DNA of 10,945 nucleotides, from contig JALONY010000026.1 of assembly GCA_025454715.1 (NCBI GenBank), positions 1 to 10,945 on the forward strand, in the 5' to 3' direction. The DNA is from Anaerolineae bacterium. GTDB taxonomy: Bacteria; Chloroflexota; Anaerolineae; Aggregatilineales; Phototrophicaceae. Under the pieces are notes generated by a model. The model saw nothing but the letters and a program-made list of their open reading frames with translations. It ran no database searches and had not been told where the DNA came from. This document shows, one piece after another, positions 1-6,311 of the stretch. Each line of letters opens with the position of its first letter. Positions within the stretch are counted from its first letter, which is position 1. The position numbers and the translations under genes were made by a program.

Positions 1-677
1 TAGGGCGTGGTGCGGTTGACCGCCTGCCACGTCCCATTGACCTCGTTGAAGCGGAACCACTCGCCGTATTGACTGCGGAGGAAGTGGAAGCCCGGGCCGG
101 CCACGTAGCCGGTCTCGGTCAAATCCCCGGCGGGCTGGTACTCATAATTGGCGATATAGCCGAACTCGCCATCGGTCGCCCACCCCAGCGTATCGCGCAC
201 CTCGGGGTTGCCGCGCCAAATCAAACCGAAGCCGCGCACCGGCTGGTACAACCCCTCCGGTGCGACGATGGACGGGTCGAACTCGGCCATGCCCTCGGCG
301 AAGCGGTCATCATAAACCTGCCAAACCCCGACTCCCGGCGAGGTCTCGAGCAAAACCCAGATTTGACGGGTCGGCTCGAGCCAGAACATCCGCCCTTGCT
401 GGAAGACCTGCTCGGCCACGTAAATCTCGCGGACGGTGGGGGTGGGGAAGGCGCTGGGCGCGCTGGCGGTCGGGACGGGCGATTGGGTGAAGACGGGCGC
501 AGGGGTGGCCGATGGGGCGGCTTGCCCGCCCGAGGTTGCGGGCTGGGTGGTGGGTTGGGATTCGGTGGTGGGGGTCGCGGTGACCACCATCACGATAATC
601 GTCTGTTCAGGCTGACACGCGGTCAGGGCGGCGGCCATGAGGAGCGCGAGGGCGCACGCCAGAGTGTTGAGTCGCAT
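1..677 (-). CDS. Secreted lipoprotein of unknown function, cut by the left window edge
   Basis: Reading leftward from ATG at 677 there are 225 complete codons with no stop. The first 21 residues form a lipoprotein signal: MRLN, a hydrophobic core, then the lipobox L18-T-A-C21. After processing, Cys21 would be lipidated and the protein held on the outer face of the membrane. Residues about 33-81 are a Thr/Pro/Ser/Ala-rich linker of the kind common in extracytoplasmic proteins. Residues about 84-225 form a compact Trp/Tyr/Gly-rich domain (GRMFWL near 95-100, QIWVLL 105-110, RGFGLIWRGNPEVR 148-161, LGWAT 164-168). I have the impression of similar domains in other Chloroflexota envelope proteins, but I cannot name a family. 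A GGAGG ribosome site lies 11 nt before the start. The last two visible bases of the next codon are TA, so the protein either continues with Tyr or stops (TAA/TAG) right at the edge. It diverges from the LysM/M23 gene. The function is unknown. Confidence 0.85.
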   Translation of the reverse strand, partial: MRLNTLACALALLMAAALTACQPEQTIIVMVVTATPTTESQPTTQPATSGGQAAPSATPAPVFTQSPVPTASAPSAFPTPTVREIYVAEQVFQQGRMFWLEPTRQIWVLLETSPGVGVWQVYDDRFAEGMAEFDPSIVAPEGLYQPVRGFGLIWRGNPEVRDTLGWATDGEFGYIANYEYQPAGDLTETGYVAGPGFHFLRSQYGEWFRFNEVNGTWQAVNRTTP

Positions 678-703
678 AGATGGGTATGCCTCCATTGAAG
701 GCC

Positions 704-733
704 ATTGTAGGCGACGCGGCGCGGTTCTCGCAA
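704..733 (-). promoter_or_regulatory. Probable sigma70-type promoter for the lipoprotein gene
   Basis: On the minus strand a TTGCGA -35 element (728-733) and a TACAAT -10 element (704-709) are separated by 18 bp. Transcription would start near 697, giving a leader of about 20 nt that includes the GGAGG ribosome site at 689-693. Both hexamers match the consensus well and the position suits the ATG at 677. This is by inspection only. Confidence 0.5.
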
Positions 734-837
734 GCATCGGGCGGGCAGTCACGTTTGGGGCGTTGGGCAATCGCCTAAAACCCGTGCTTGTCTGGGCAAT
801 AGGGATAGTATTAGCATGAGCACCATCCGATATGGAC

Positions 838-841
838 GGAG
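838..841 (+). promoter_or_regulatory. Ribosome binding site that decides the LysM/M23 start
   Basis: GGAG at 838-841 lies 8 nt before ATG 850. An earlier in-frame ATG at 832 overlaps this region and has no Shine-Dalgarno sequence in front of it. I therefore prefer 850 (or the adjacent ATG at 853), which removes six residues from the longest reading. Confidence 0.6.
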
Positions 842-849
842 CGTGTCCT

Positions 850-2157
850 ATGATGATCCAAGAACCACCGCACCAGCCCGACGATACCCGCCCGACCACG
901 ACCGTGCCGGTCGTGAACGTCGATGCGCCCGCGCCCGCGCCTCAAGGTGGGGCGTCTCGCGTGGTCGGCCTGCTGAGCGTGCTGGGGGCGTTCGGGTTTA
1001 CCCTCGCGACCGTGCTCCTGTTGCTGAACGGCTCGGCTGCGCCCACCCCTGCACCGGTCGCCGATTTGTCGGTGTTGCAGCTCACCGGCGTGCCGACCGC
1101 CGCCCCGACCAGCACCCCCCTCCCGACCGAAACCACCGACCAGACCGCCGCGCCCATCGCGACCAACCCACCCGCCGCGGTCACGTCGGGCTTCCCGCAG
1201 ATTGCGCCGACCCTCGACGGATCGACCTTGGTGGTGCTGCTGAGCGCGCCCATCGAGGACTTGGGCGACCCCAACCCCGACCTGATTGGGCGTGGCGACT
1301 TGCGCCCGTTCACCATCATCCCCGACCGCCCGCGCAACCAAATCGTCGAATACACCATCGAGCGCGGTGATACGGTCTACGAAATCTCGCGCAAGTTCGG
1401 CCTGACACAAGAATCGATCGCGTGGTCGAACGACCGCCGCCAGCTCTGGACACTCGTCCCGGGCTCGACCTTGTTCATCCCGCCGGTCGATGGGGTGGTG
1501 CACATCGCGGTCGGGCAGGCCACCCTGACCGACATCGCCGAGTTTTATAAGGTGACCGACCCGCTGGTCGTGATTGACAGCGAGTACAACCAACTGCGCG
1601 GCTACACGCCCGACAGCGTGCCCCCGTCGGGGATGCGGATTTTCATCCCGGGCGGCACGGGCGAGAACATCAACTGGGCACCGCCGGTCGTGCAGGGCGG
1701 TAGCGGCGGCGGCGGTGGCGCGGGCGGCGACCCCAACACGGTCTCGTTCGACCCCAGCTCACCCGGCAGTTGCGGCCCCCAACCGATTGGCGGGGCGTCG
1801 GGCTGGGTGCGCCCCATCAGCAGTTACAGCGTGACCCGTGGCTACACCGATTGGCACCCGGGCATCGACCTCGCGGCCAACCCGGGCACACCGGTCTATG
1901 CGGCCAACAGCGGGCGGGTGATTTTCGCCGGTTGGAGCAACTTCGGCTACGGCTTCGCGGTCGTCATCTCGCACGGGCCGTTCCAGACGCTGTACGGCCA
2001 CCTCTCCAGCGTCAACGTGCGCTGCGGCGAGAACGTGGTCGGCGGCCAGCCGATTGGTGGGGTGGGCAGCACCGGCAACTCGTCGGGGCCACACCTGCAC
2101 TTCGAGCTGATGTACAACGGGGTGCGCGGCAACCCCGCCGCCACCATCCCGTTCTAA
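850..2157 (+). CDS. Membrane-anchored LysM-domain M23 family metallopeptidase
   Basis: This is a 435-residue predicted peptidoglycan hydrolase or cell-wall binding protein. In order it has: a short polar Pro-rich N-terminus; one transmembrane segment at about residues 38-59 acting as an uncleaved anchor; a Pro/Thr-rich stalk (about 64-120); a LysM domain at about 166-212 (YTIERGDTVYEISRKFGL, ending LFIPP); a second, weaker LysM-like unit at about 217-267 ending FIPGG; a Gly/Ser linker at about 282-293; and an M23 (lysostaphin/LytM-type) domain at about 318-435. The M23 zinc motif is intact: H336-x3-D340 (WHPGIDLA), H384 (LYGHL) and H415-x-H417 (HLHFE), so the enzyme is probably active. M23 enzymes cut peptide cross-links of peptidoglycan, and LysM binds the glycan. 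The start at 850 is chosen on the GGAG site. A strong terminator follows the stop directly. It is transcribed alone, diverging from the lipoprotein gene. Confidence 0.93.
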   Translation: MMIQEPPHQPDDTRPTTTVPVVNVDAPAPAPQGGASRVVGLLSVLGAFGFTLATVLLLLNGSAAPTPAPVADLSVLQLTGVPTAAPTSTPLPTETTDQTAAPIATNPPAAVTSGFPQIAPTLDGSTLVVLLSAPIEDLGDPNPDLIGRGDLRPFTIIPDRPRNQIVEYTIERGDTVYEISRKFGLTQESIAWSNDRRQLWTLVPGSTLFIPPVDGVVHIAVGQATLTDIAEFYKVTDPLVVIDSEYNQLRGYTPDSVPPSGMRIFIPGGTGENINWAPPVVQGGSGGGGGAGGDPNTVSFDPSSPGSCGPQPIGGASGWVRPISSYSVTRGYTDWHPGIDLAANPGTPVYAANSGRVIFAGWSNFGYGFAVVISHGPFQTLYGHLSSVNVRCGENVVGGQPIGGVGSTGNSSGPHLHFELMYNGVRGNPAATIPF

Positions 2158-2164
2158 TCGAACG

Positions 2165-2201
2165 AACAGGCCGCCCCGAGAGATGGGGCGGCCTGTTTTT
2201 T
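2165..2201 (+). terminator. Strong intrinsic terminator, probably serving both convergent genes
   Basis: A perfect 11-bp GC-rich stem (2167-2177 with 2185-2195) closes a 7-nt loop (gagagat) and is followed by six T (2196-2201). Flanking AA/TT at 2165-2166/2196-2197 can lengthen the stem. It begins 7 nt after the M23 stop codon. On the minus strand the same stem is followed by TTCGTT, a weaker U-tract, so it may also stop transcription from the PLP-enzyme gene, whose stop codon lies at 2212. Confidence 0.9.
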
Positions 2202-2211
2202 GGGGGCGTGG

Positions 2212-3354
2212 TCAGGCCAGCGCGGCGCGCAAGTCGTTCATCAGGTCGTCGGCGTTCTCGATGCCGACGCTCAGGCGCACCAGCGCGGGCGAGACGGCGA
2301 TGTCGCTGTCGGCGGTGCTGGCGTGGGTCATGGTGTAGGGGTGCTCAATCAAGCTCTCGACCCCGCCCAGCGATTCGGCCAGCGAAAACAGGCGCGTGCG
2401 CGAGACCATCTGGCGCGCTTCGTCGGCGTCCTTCAGGATGACCGAAATCATGCCGCCCGGGTGCTTCATCTGGCGCTGGGCGAGGGCGTATTGGGGGTGG
2501 CTCTCCAACCCCGGGTAAATCACCTGTTGCACGCGGGGGTGGTCTTCGAGGAAGCGGGCGACCTGAAGCGCGTTCTGGCTGTGGCGCTCGATGCGGATGC
2601 CCAGCGTCTTGAGGCCGCGCAGCACCAAGAAGCAATCGAGCGGGCCCGGCACCGCCCCGACCGCGTTTTGCAAGAACTTGAGCTGTTTGTACACCTCGGT
2701 ATCGTTGAGCGCCAGCACCCCGCCCACCACGTCGCTGTGGCCGCCCAGATACTTGGTGCTGCTGTGCATGACGATGTCCGCGCCCAGCGTCAGCGGTTGC
2801 TGGATGGCGGGCGAGCAGAACGTGTTATCGACCACCACCATCACGCCTTGCGGGGCGGTGTGCGCCAGCGCGCTGATGTCGGCCAAGCGCAGCATCGGGT
2901 TGGTCGGGGTCTCCAGCCACAGCAGTTTGGTCTGGGGGGTCATGGCGGCGCGCACCGCGTCGAGGTCGGCGAGGTCTACCCAGCTAAAGGTCAGGCCGTA
3001 GCGGGCGAACACCTTCATGAACAGGCGGTAGGTGCCGCCGTACACATCGTTGCCGACGATGACGTGATCGCCCGGGTTGAGCAAGCGCAAAATCGTGTCG
3101 GTGGTGGCCAACCCACTGGAGAAGGCGAGGCCGTGCTTGCCCGCCTCCATCGCCGCGATGCAGTCTTGCAGGGCGGTGCGGGTCGGGTTGTCGGTGCGGC
3201 TGTACTCATAGCCTTTGTGCTCGGCGGGGGCGGCCTGCACATAGGTCGAGGTCAGGTAGACCGGCGTCATGATGGCGCCGGTGGTCGGGTCGGGGGCTTG
3301 GCCGGCGTGGATGGCCAGCGTGTCGAGGTGATACTGGGCGTTGGGGTCAATCAT
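2212..3354 (-). CDS. Cys/Met metabolism PLP-dependent enzyme (cystathionine gamma-synthase or gamma-lyase type)
   Basis: This 380-residue protein is full length for the family. The PLP-binding lysine is K201 in the motif HSSTKYLGGHSD. Other family residues are visible: Y51 and R53 (YSRTDNPTR, cofactor phosphate from the neighbouring subunit), S80-G-L (phosphate loop), Y105 (ring stacking), D176 (VVVDNTF, pyridine nitrogen) and R360 (VRLSVGIE, substrate carboxylate). The segment LAESLGGVESL with E327 resembles cystathionine gamma-synthases and gamma-lyases rather than methionine gamma-lyases. The enzyme would be cytoplasmic, either condensing activated homoserine with cysteine or splitting cystathionine to cysteine, 2-oxobutyrate and ammonia. 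Sequence alone does not separate these, and no homoserine acyltransferase or cystathionine beta-synthase gene lies nearby to decide. An AGGA site precedes the ATG by 10 nt. The gene sits downstream of ftsH on the same strand but behind a terminator. Confidence 0.93.
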   Translation of the reverse strand: MIDPNAQYHLDTLAIHAGQAPDPTTGAIMTPVYLTSTYVQAAPAEHKGYEYSRTDNPTRTALQDCIAAMEAGKHGLAFSSGLATTDTILRLLNPGDHVIVGNDVYGGTYRLFMKVFARYGLTFSWVDLADLDAVRAAMTPQTKLLWLETPTNPMLRLADISALAHTAPQGVMVVVDNTFCSPAIQQPLTLGADIVMHSSTKYLGGHSDVVGGVLALNDTEVYKQLKFLQNAVGAVPGPLDCFLVLRGLKTLGIRIERHSQNALQVARFLEDHPRVQQVIYPGLESHPQYALAQRQMKHPGGMISVILKDADEARQMVSRTRLFSLAESLGGVESLIEHPYTMTHASTADSDIAVSPALVRLSVGIENADDLMNDLRAALA

Positions 3355-3407
3355 GGGTGGGGTGTCCTGTCAAACCAAAAAAACGTGCCGTGTGGCGTAT
3401 GATACCC

Positions 3408-3450
3408 AAAAAACGCACACGGGGGCGCACAGGCCATGTGCGCCCCCGTG
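3408..3450 (-). terminator. Intrinsic terminator of ftsH
   Basis: A 13-bp perfect stem (3418-3430 with 3438-3450), extendable by one A-T pair, closes a small loop. On the minus strand it is followed, after TGCG, by six T (3413-3408). It lies about 33 nt beyond the ftsH stop codon and separates ftsH from the PLP-enzyme gene downstream. Confidence 0.85.
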
Positions 3451-3482
3451 CGGGGAACGGTGTCGAACGGTGGGGCGGCGCG

Positions 3483-5537
3483 CTAGTCGGCGCTGCTGGG
3501 GGCGGGGTCGCCCTCGGTGGCCGCGGGCGGGTCATACTTGACCGCCACCGGCGCGGGCTTGCCCTCGGCGGTGCCGAACACGTTGCGGTCACCGAACGGG
3601 TGCTCCATGCCCAGCAGACGGTACATCTCGTCGCTGCCAATCACCTCTTGCGCCATCAGCGCATCGGCCAGCAAGTCCAGCTTGTCGCGGTTGTCGCCCA
3701 GTAGCTTGAGCGTGTTGGCGTAGGCTTCCTCGACGATGCGGCGCACCTCGGCGTCGATTTTGGCCGCCGTCTCTTCGCTGTAGTTGCGCCCTTGGCTGAT
3801 GGTGTAGCCCAAGAACGGCTGGCGGTCTTCATCGCTCAGGTTGAGGGGCCCGAGCGTCTCGTTCATGCCGAACTGCGTGACCATCCGGCGGGCGATTTCG
3901 GTCACTTGGCGCAAGTCACCGACCGCGCCCGACGTGACCTCGCCGAAGATGATTTGCTCGGCGGCGCGGCCACCCATCCCGACCAACATGCGGGCGCGCA
4001 GGTAGCTCTCGCTATACAGTTGATTCTCTTTTTGCGGCATGAAGACCGTGACGCCACCGGCTTGGCCACGCGGCACGATCGTGACCTTCAGCACCGGCTC
4101 GGCACCCGGGGTCAGGGCGGAGACCAGCGCGTGCCCAGCCTCGTGGTAGGCCACGATACTGCGCTCCTTGGGGTCGGAGAGCGGCGGGCGCTCATTGCCC
4201 AAGACGATGCGGTCGAACGCATCGAGGAAGTCGCGCATGACCAGCTTCTTGCCACTGCGGCGCGCCGCGTTGAGGGCGGCCTCGTTGGCGAGGTTGGCGA
4301 GGTCGGCACCGCTGAAGCCGATGGTGCTCTTGGCGATGTCCGACAGCACCACGTCGCGGTCGAGCGGCTTATCGCGGGTGTGGATTTTCAGGATGGCCTC
4401 GCGACCGGTCTTGTCGGGCAGGCCGACCGTGACTTGGCGGTCGAAGCGCCCGGGGCGCAACAAGGCGGGGTCGAGCACGTCGGGGCGGTTGGTGGCCGCC
4501 ATCACGATGACCGACTCGGTGCGGTCGAAACCGTCCATCTCGGCCAACATCTGGTTGAGCGTCTGCTCACGCTCATCGTGGCCGCCGCCCAGCCCAGCGC
4601 CGCGCTGACGACCCACCGCGTCGATTTCGTCGATGAAGACGATGCTGGGGGCGTTGTCCTTGGCGCGCTTGAACAGGTCACGCACGCGGGACGCGCCCAC
4701 GCCGACGAACATCTCGACGAACTCCGAGGCGGCGATGCTGAAGAACGAGACGTTGGCCTCGCCCGCCACCGCACGCGCCATCAACGTCTTGCCGGTGCCC
4801 GGAGGGCCCACCAGCAACACGCCGCGGGGGATTTTGGCGCCCAGCGTGATGTACTTTTCGGGCTCGCGCAAGAAATCGACCACCTCGACCAATTCTTTCT
4901 TGGCCGATTCTTGCCCCGCCACATCGGTAAACTTGACCTGCGGGCGCTCGACGGTGTATTCACGGGCTTGGGTGCGGCCAAAGCCGAACGCGCCACCCAT
5001 CTGGCGTTGGGCGCGGCGCGCCGACCAGATGAAAAAGCCGATAATCAGCAAAATCGGGCCGAATTGCAGCAAGATGACCAGCAGCGGGTTGACCTCGGTC
5101 TGCTGGACGAAGACCGACACGTTGTTTTGGACGGCGGCCTGCAAGAAGTCGGCGTTGCTGCCGGACGGCAAGAGGGTGGAGAAGCGGCCACCGGCGGGGA
5201 TTTGGCGGCTGCGCCCTTGCGAGTCCACCACCTCGACCTCGGTACGCACCACGCCAATCACGTTTTGCTCGCGCACGGTCATCTGGGCGACGTTGCCCGC
5301 CTTGACCTGCGTATACAGCGCGCTGTACGAGATGGGCACGGTTCCGGCGGTGCTGTTGGCGCCGCCGAGGTCTTGCAAGCTAAACAACGTCCAAATCAGG
5401 AACAAGACCAAGACGGCGGGCCAAACCCAGCGGCGCCAATCTTGGGGTGGGAAGCGCGGGGGCTCGCCCCCGTCGTTCGGGTTTTGGGGCGGCCTTTTGG
5501 GGCCGTTCTGGTTCTGGTTGTTGGGAGGATATTGCAT
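3483..5537 (-). CDS. ftsH: ATP-dependent zinc metalloprotease FtsH
   Basis: This 684-residue protein is a little longer than typical FtsH (about 610-650), mainly through an N-terminal Asn/Pro/Gln-rich cytoplasmic extension (residues 1-34) and an acidic Pro/Ala-rich tail (about 660-684). TM1 is at about 37-54, an extracytoplasmic domain at about 60-148 and TM2 at about 150-172. The AAA+ module has Walker A GPPGTGKT (244-251), the pore loop MFVG (276-279), Walker B IVFIDEID with D303/E304, and the second region of homology with arginines R361 and R364. The protease domain has the zinc motif HEAGH (465-469, catalytic E466), and D541 in TSGAVGDL is the likely third zinc ligand. Everything needed for activity is present. 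FtsH forms membrane hexamers that unfold and degrade misassembled membrane proteins and some regulators. The start is supported by an AAGG site 9 nt upstream. It is divergent from rpsO and has its own terminator. Confidence 0.98.
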   Translation of the reverse strand: MQYPPNNQNQNGPKRPPQNPNDGGEPPRFPPQDWRRWVWPAVLVLFLIWTLFSLQDLGGANSTAGTVPISYSALYTQVKAGNVAQMTVREQNVIGVVRTEVEVVDSQGRSRQIPAGGRFSTLLPSGSNADFLQAAVQNNVSVFVQQTEVNPLLVILLQFGPILLIIGFFIWSARRAQRQMGGAFGFGRTQAREYTVERPQVKFTDVAGQESAKKELVEVVDFLREPEKYITLGAKIPRGVLLVGPPGTGKTLMARAVAGEANVSFFSIAASEFVEMFVGVGASRVRDLFKRAKDNAPSIVFIDEIDAVGRQRGAGLGGGHDEREQTLNQMLAEMDGFDRTESVIVMAATNRPDVLDPALLRPGRFDRQVTVGLPDKTGREAILKIHTRDKPLDRDVVLSDIAKSTIGFSGADLANLANEAALNAARRSGKKLVMRDFLDAFDRIVLGNERPPLSDPKERSIVAYHEAGHALVSALTPGAEPVLKVTIVPRGQAGGVTVFMPQKENQLYSESYLRARMLVGMGGRAAEQIIFGEVTSGAVGDLRQVTEIARRMVTQFGMNETLGPLNLSDEDRQPFLGYTISQGRNYSEETAAKIDAEVRRIVEEAYANTLKLLGDNRDKLDLLADALMAQEVIGSDEMYRLLGMEHPFGDRNVFGTAEGKPAPVAVKYDPPAATEGDPAPSSAD

Positions 5538-5584
5538 GACACTTTGCCTTTCGTGGCCTCATGTGAACAGCATTCTACCCCCCG

Positions 5585-5615
5585 TTTATAAGAATCCGCG
5601 TAAAACGAGTGTAAA
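5585..5615 (-). promoter_or_regulatory. Possible ftsH promoter
   Basis: On the minus strand TTTACA (5610-5615) and an AT-rich TTATAA/TATAAA element (5585-5591) are spaced 18-19 bp apart, about 50 nt before the ftsH start. The spacing is slightly long but the hexamers are good and this is the most AT-rich stretch in the divergent intergenic region. No CIRCE-type heat-shock operator is visible. Confidence 0.4.
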
Positions 5616-5711
5616 TTCTGTGCCACTTCTCAGCCACGCCCGCCATATCCCCGATTATGGGGGGAAAACACGGGACGCCGCTCCCTCACGGGGGGTGGGT
5701 TTCGGCGCCCA

Positions 5712-5740
5712 TTGTGCCACGGGTGAGCTTATGATAAGAT
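5712..5740 (+). promoter_or_regulatory. Probable rpsO(-pnp) promoter
   Basis: TTGTGC (5712-5717) and TAAGAT (5735-5740) are spaced exactly 17 bp apart. The predicted start near 5747 would give an rpsO leader of about 80 nt, long enough for translational control. The element lies immediately before the structured leader described separately. Confidence 0.55.
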
Positions 5741-5770
5741 GATGCCCATCGTGAATAGGCCAGCCCGCCG

Positions 5771-5821
5771 CGTCCGGCAGGTTTGGCGTCTTCTCTCACT
5801 AACGGCCAAAGAAAGCGGACG
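5771..5821 (+). promoter_or_regulatory. Potential structured leader of rpsO
   Basis: Two nested helices can form: CGTCCG (5771-5776) with CGGACG (5816-5821), and TTTGGC (5782-5787) with GCCAAA (5805-5810), separated by small internal loops. The outer 3' strand ends 7 nt before the rpsO ATG and contains the only purine-rich Shine-Dalgarno-like bases there (GCGGA), so pairing would hide the ribosome site. S15 is known to repress its own mRNA by binding leader structures in several phyla. That this one is such an element is inference. Confidence 0.35.
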
Positions 5822-5828
5822 AACCCCC

Positions 5829-6098
5829 ATGAGCATCACCAAAGAAGTCAAGCAAGCCATCATCGCCAAGCACGCCACCCACCCGGGTGACACCGGCTCG
5901 GCGCAGGTGCAAATCGCCCTGCTCACCCACCGGATCCAGTACCTGACCGAGCACCTCAAGACCCACAAGCACGACAATCACAGCCGTCGTGGCCTGCTGA
6001 CGTTGGTCGGTGAGCGCCGCAGCCACCTCAAGTACCTCTCGAACAAGAACCCCGAAGCGTATCGTGCGCTCTTGGAAGAGCTGGGGCTGCGTAAGTAA
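5829..6098 (+). CDS. rpsO: 30S ribosomal protein S15
   Basis: The 89-residue product has exactly the usual S15 length. It begins MSITKEVKQ and contains the conserved [16 protein letters not shown] (about residues 22-37), [19 protein letters not shown] (about 39-57) and [10 protein letters not shown] (about 70-79). S15 is a primary 16S rRNA binder that organises the platform of the small subunit by binding the helix 20/21/22 junction. An open frame begins 90 nt earlier at ATG 5739, but the S15 homology starts only at 5829, so I chose that ATG. No strong Shine-Dalgarno precedes it; GCGGA is the best candidate and may be sequestered in a leader helix. pnp follows after 213 nt on the same strand, the classical rpsO-pnp arrangement. 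Confidence 0.97.
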   Translation: MSITKEVKQAIIAKHATHPGDTGSAQVQIALLTHRIQYLTEHLKTHKHDNHSRRGLLTLVGERRSHLKYLSNKNPEAYRALLEELGLRK

Positions 6099-6311
6099 CC
6101 TTGGAACCCACGGGGTCGCCCGCGCATGACTGCACCCGCGCTGGCGTGCGGCGACTCCGCGTGTTATCCGTCCGTCTGTGCGCCCGACGAGACAGGCGTT
6201 GGAAGATGTTGCTAACGGTCGTTCGTTAGCCGCATTATCCAGCCCCTGACCGTCGGGCGTGCCGTTTTTCGCCTATGCACCACCCATCCAAAACGGGAGT
6301 ACCCCCACCTT
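6099..6311 (+). other. rpsO-pnp intergenic region with strong base-pairing potential
   Basis: These 213 nt hold no gene. Hairpin A pairs 6111-6120 with 6150-6159 (10 bp including one G-U). Helix B pairs CGCCCGACG (6181-6189) with CGTCGGGCG (6251-6259) perfectly and continues as CAGG/CCTG (6193-6196/6245-6248). Inside it lies a perfect hairpin, GCTAACG/CGTTAGC (6211-6217/6224-6230), with a 6-nt loop. A T5 run (6265-6269) follows helix B. In E. coli the pnp leader is a long helix cut by RNase III and used for PNPase autoregulation. A similar role, or attenuation, is plausible here but unproven. A weak secondary promoter for pnp (TTGCTA 6209-6214, CATTAT 6233-6238, spacing 18) overlaps the inner hairpin. 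Confidence 0.5.

Larger units (their letters stand above)
5538..5828. other. Divergent ftsH / rpsO intergenic region
   Basis: These 291 nt hold no supported gene. The left part carries the candidate ftsH promoter and the right part the rpsO promoter and leader. Between them, a short palindrome, CCCC-GATTAT-GGGG (5649-5662), could be a regulatory site shared by both directions, but nothing identifies a binding protein. An open frame runs into rpsO from 5739, but its first 30 codons overlap the promoter and leader and do not resemble S15. Confidence 0.6.

Noticed and set aside
69..698. A plus-strand frame of 209 codons opposite the lipoprotein gene
   Set aside because: Gly/Arg/His-rich shadow. 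The minus strand gives a proper lipobox, promoter and ribosome site.
788..811. TTGTCT and TAGTAT as a promoter for the LysM/M23 gene
   Set aside because: The spacing is only 12 bp, too short for a sigma70 promoter. No better candidate is visible upstream of 850.
811..1593. A minus-strand frame of 260 codons opposite the LysM/M23 gene
   Set aside because: Arg/Gly-rich shadow sequence with no ribosome site; the plus strand has clear LysM domains.
3368..3373. A perfect TTGACA on the minus strand just before the PLP-enzyme start
   Set aside because: At the proper spacing the -10 position falls inside the coding region and reads TTGACC, which is not a -10 element. It is probably coincidence.
2200..3402. 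A 400-codon open frame on the plus strand, antisense to the PLP enzyme
   Set aside because: Shadow of the minus-strand gene. It also begins inside the terminator and has no recognisable motif.
3792..5591. A 599-codon open frame on the plus strand, antisense to ftsH
   Set aside because: Same compositional shadow effect. The minus strand carries a complete FtsH with all catalytic motifs.
5739..5828. An N-terminal extension of S15 by 30 residues
   Set aside because: The extension overlaps the -10 element and leader, and S15 is 89 residues from 5829 as in other bacteria.
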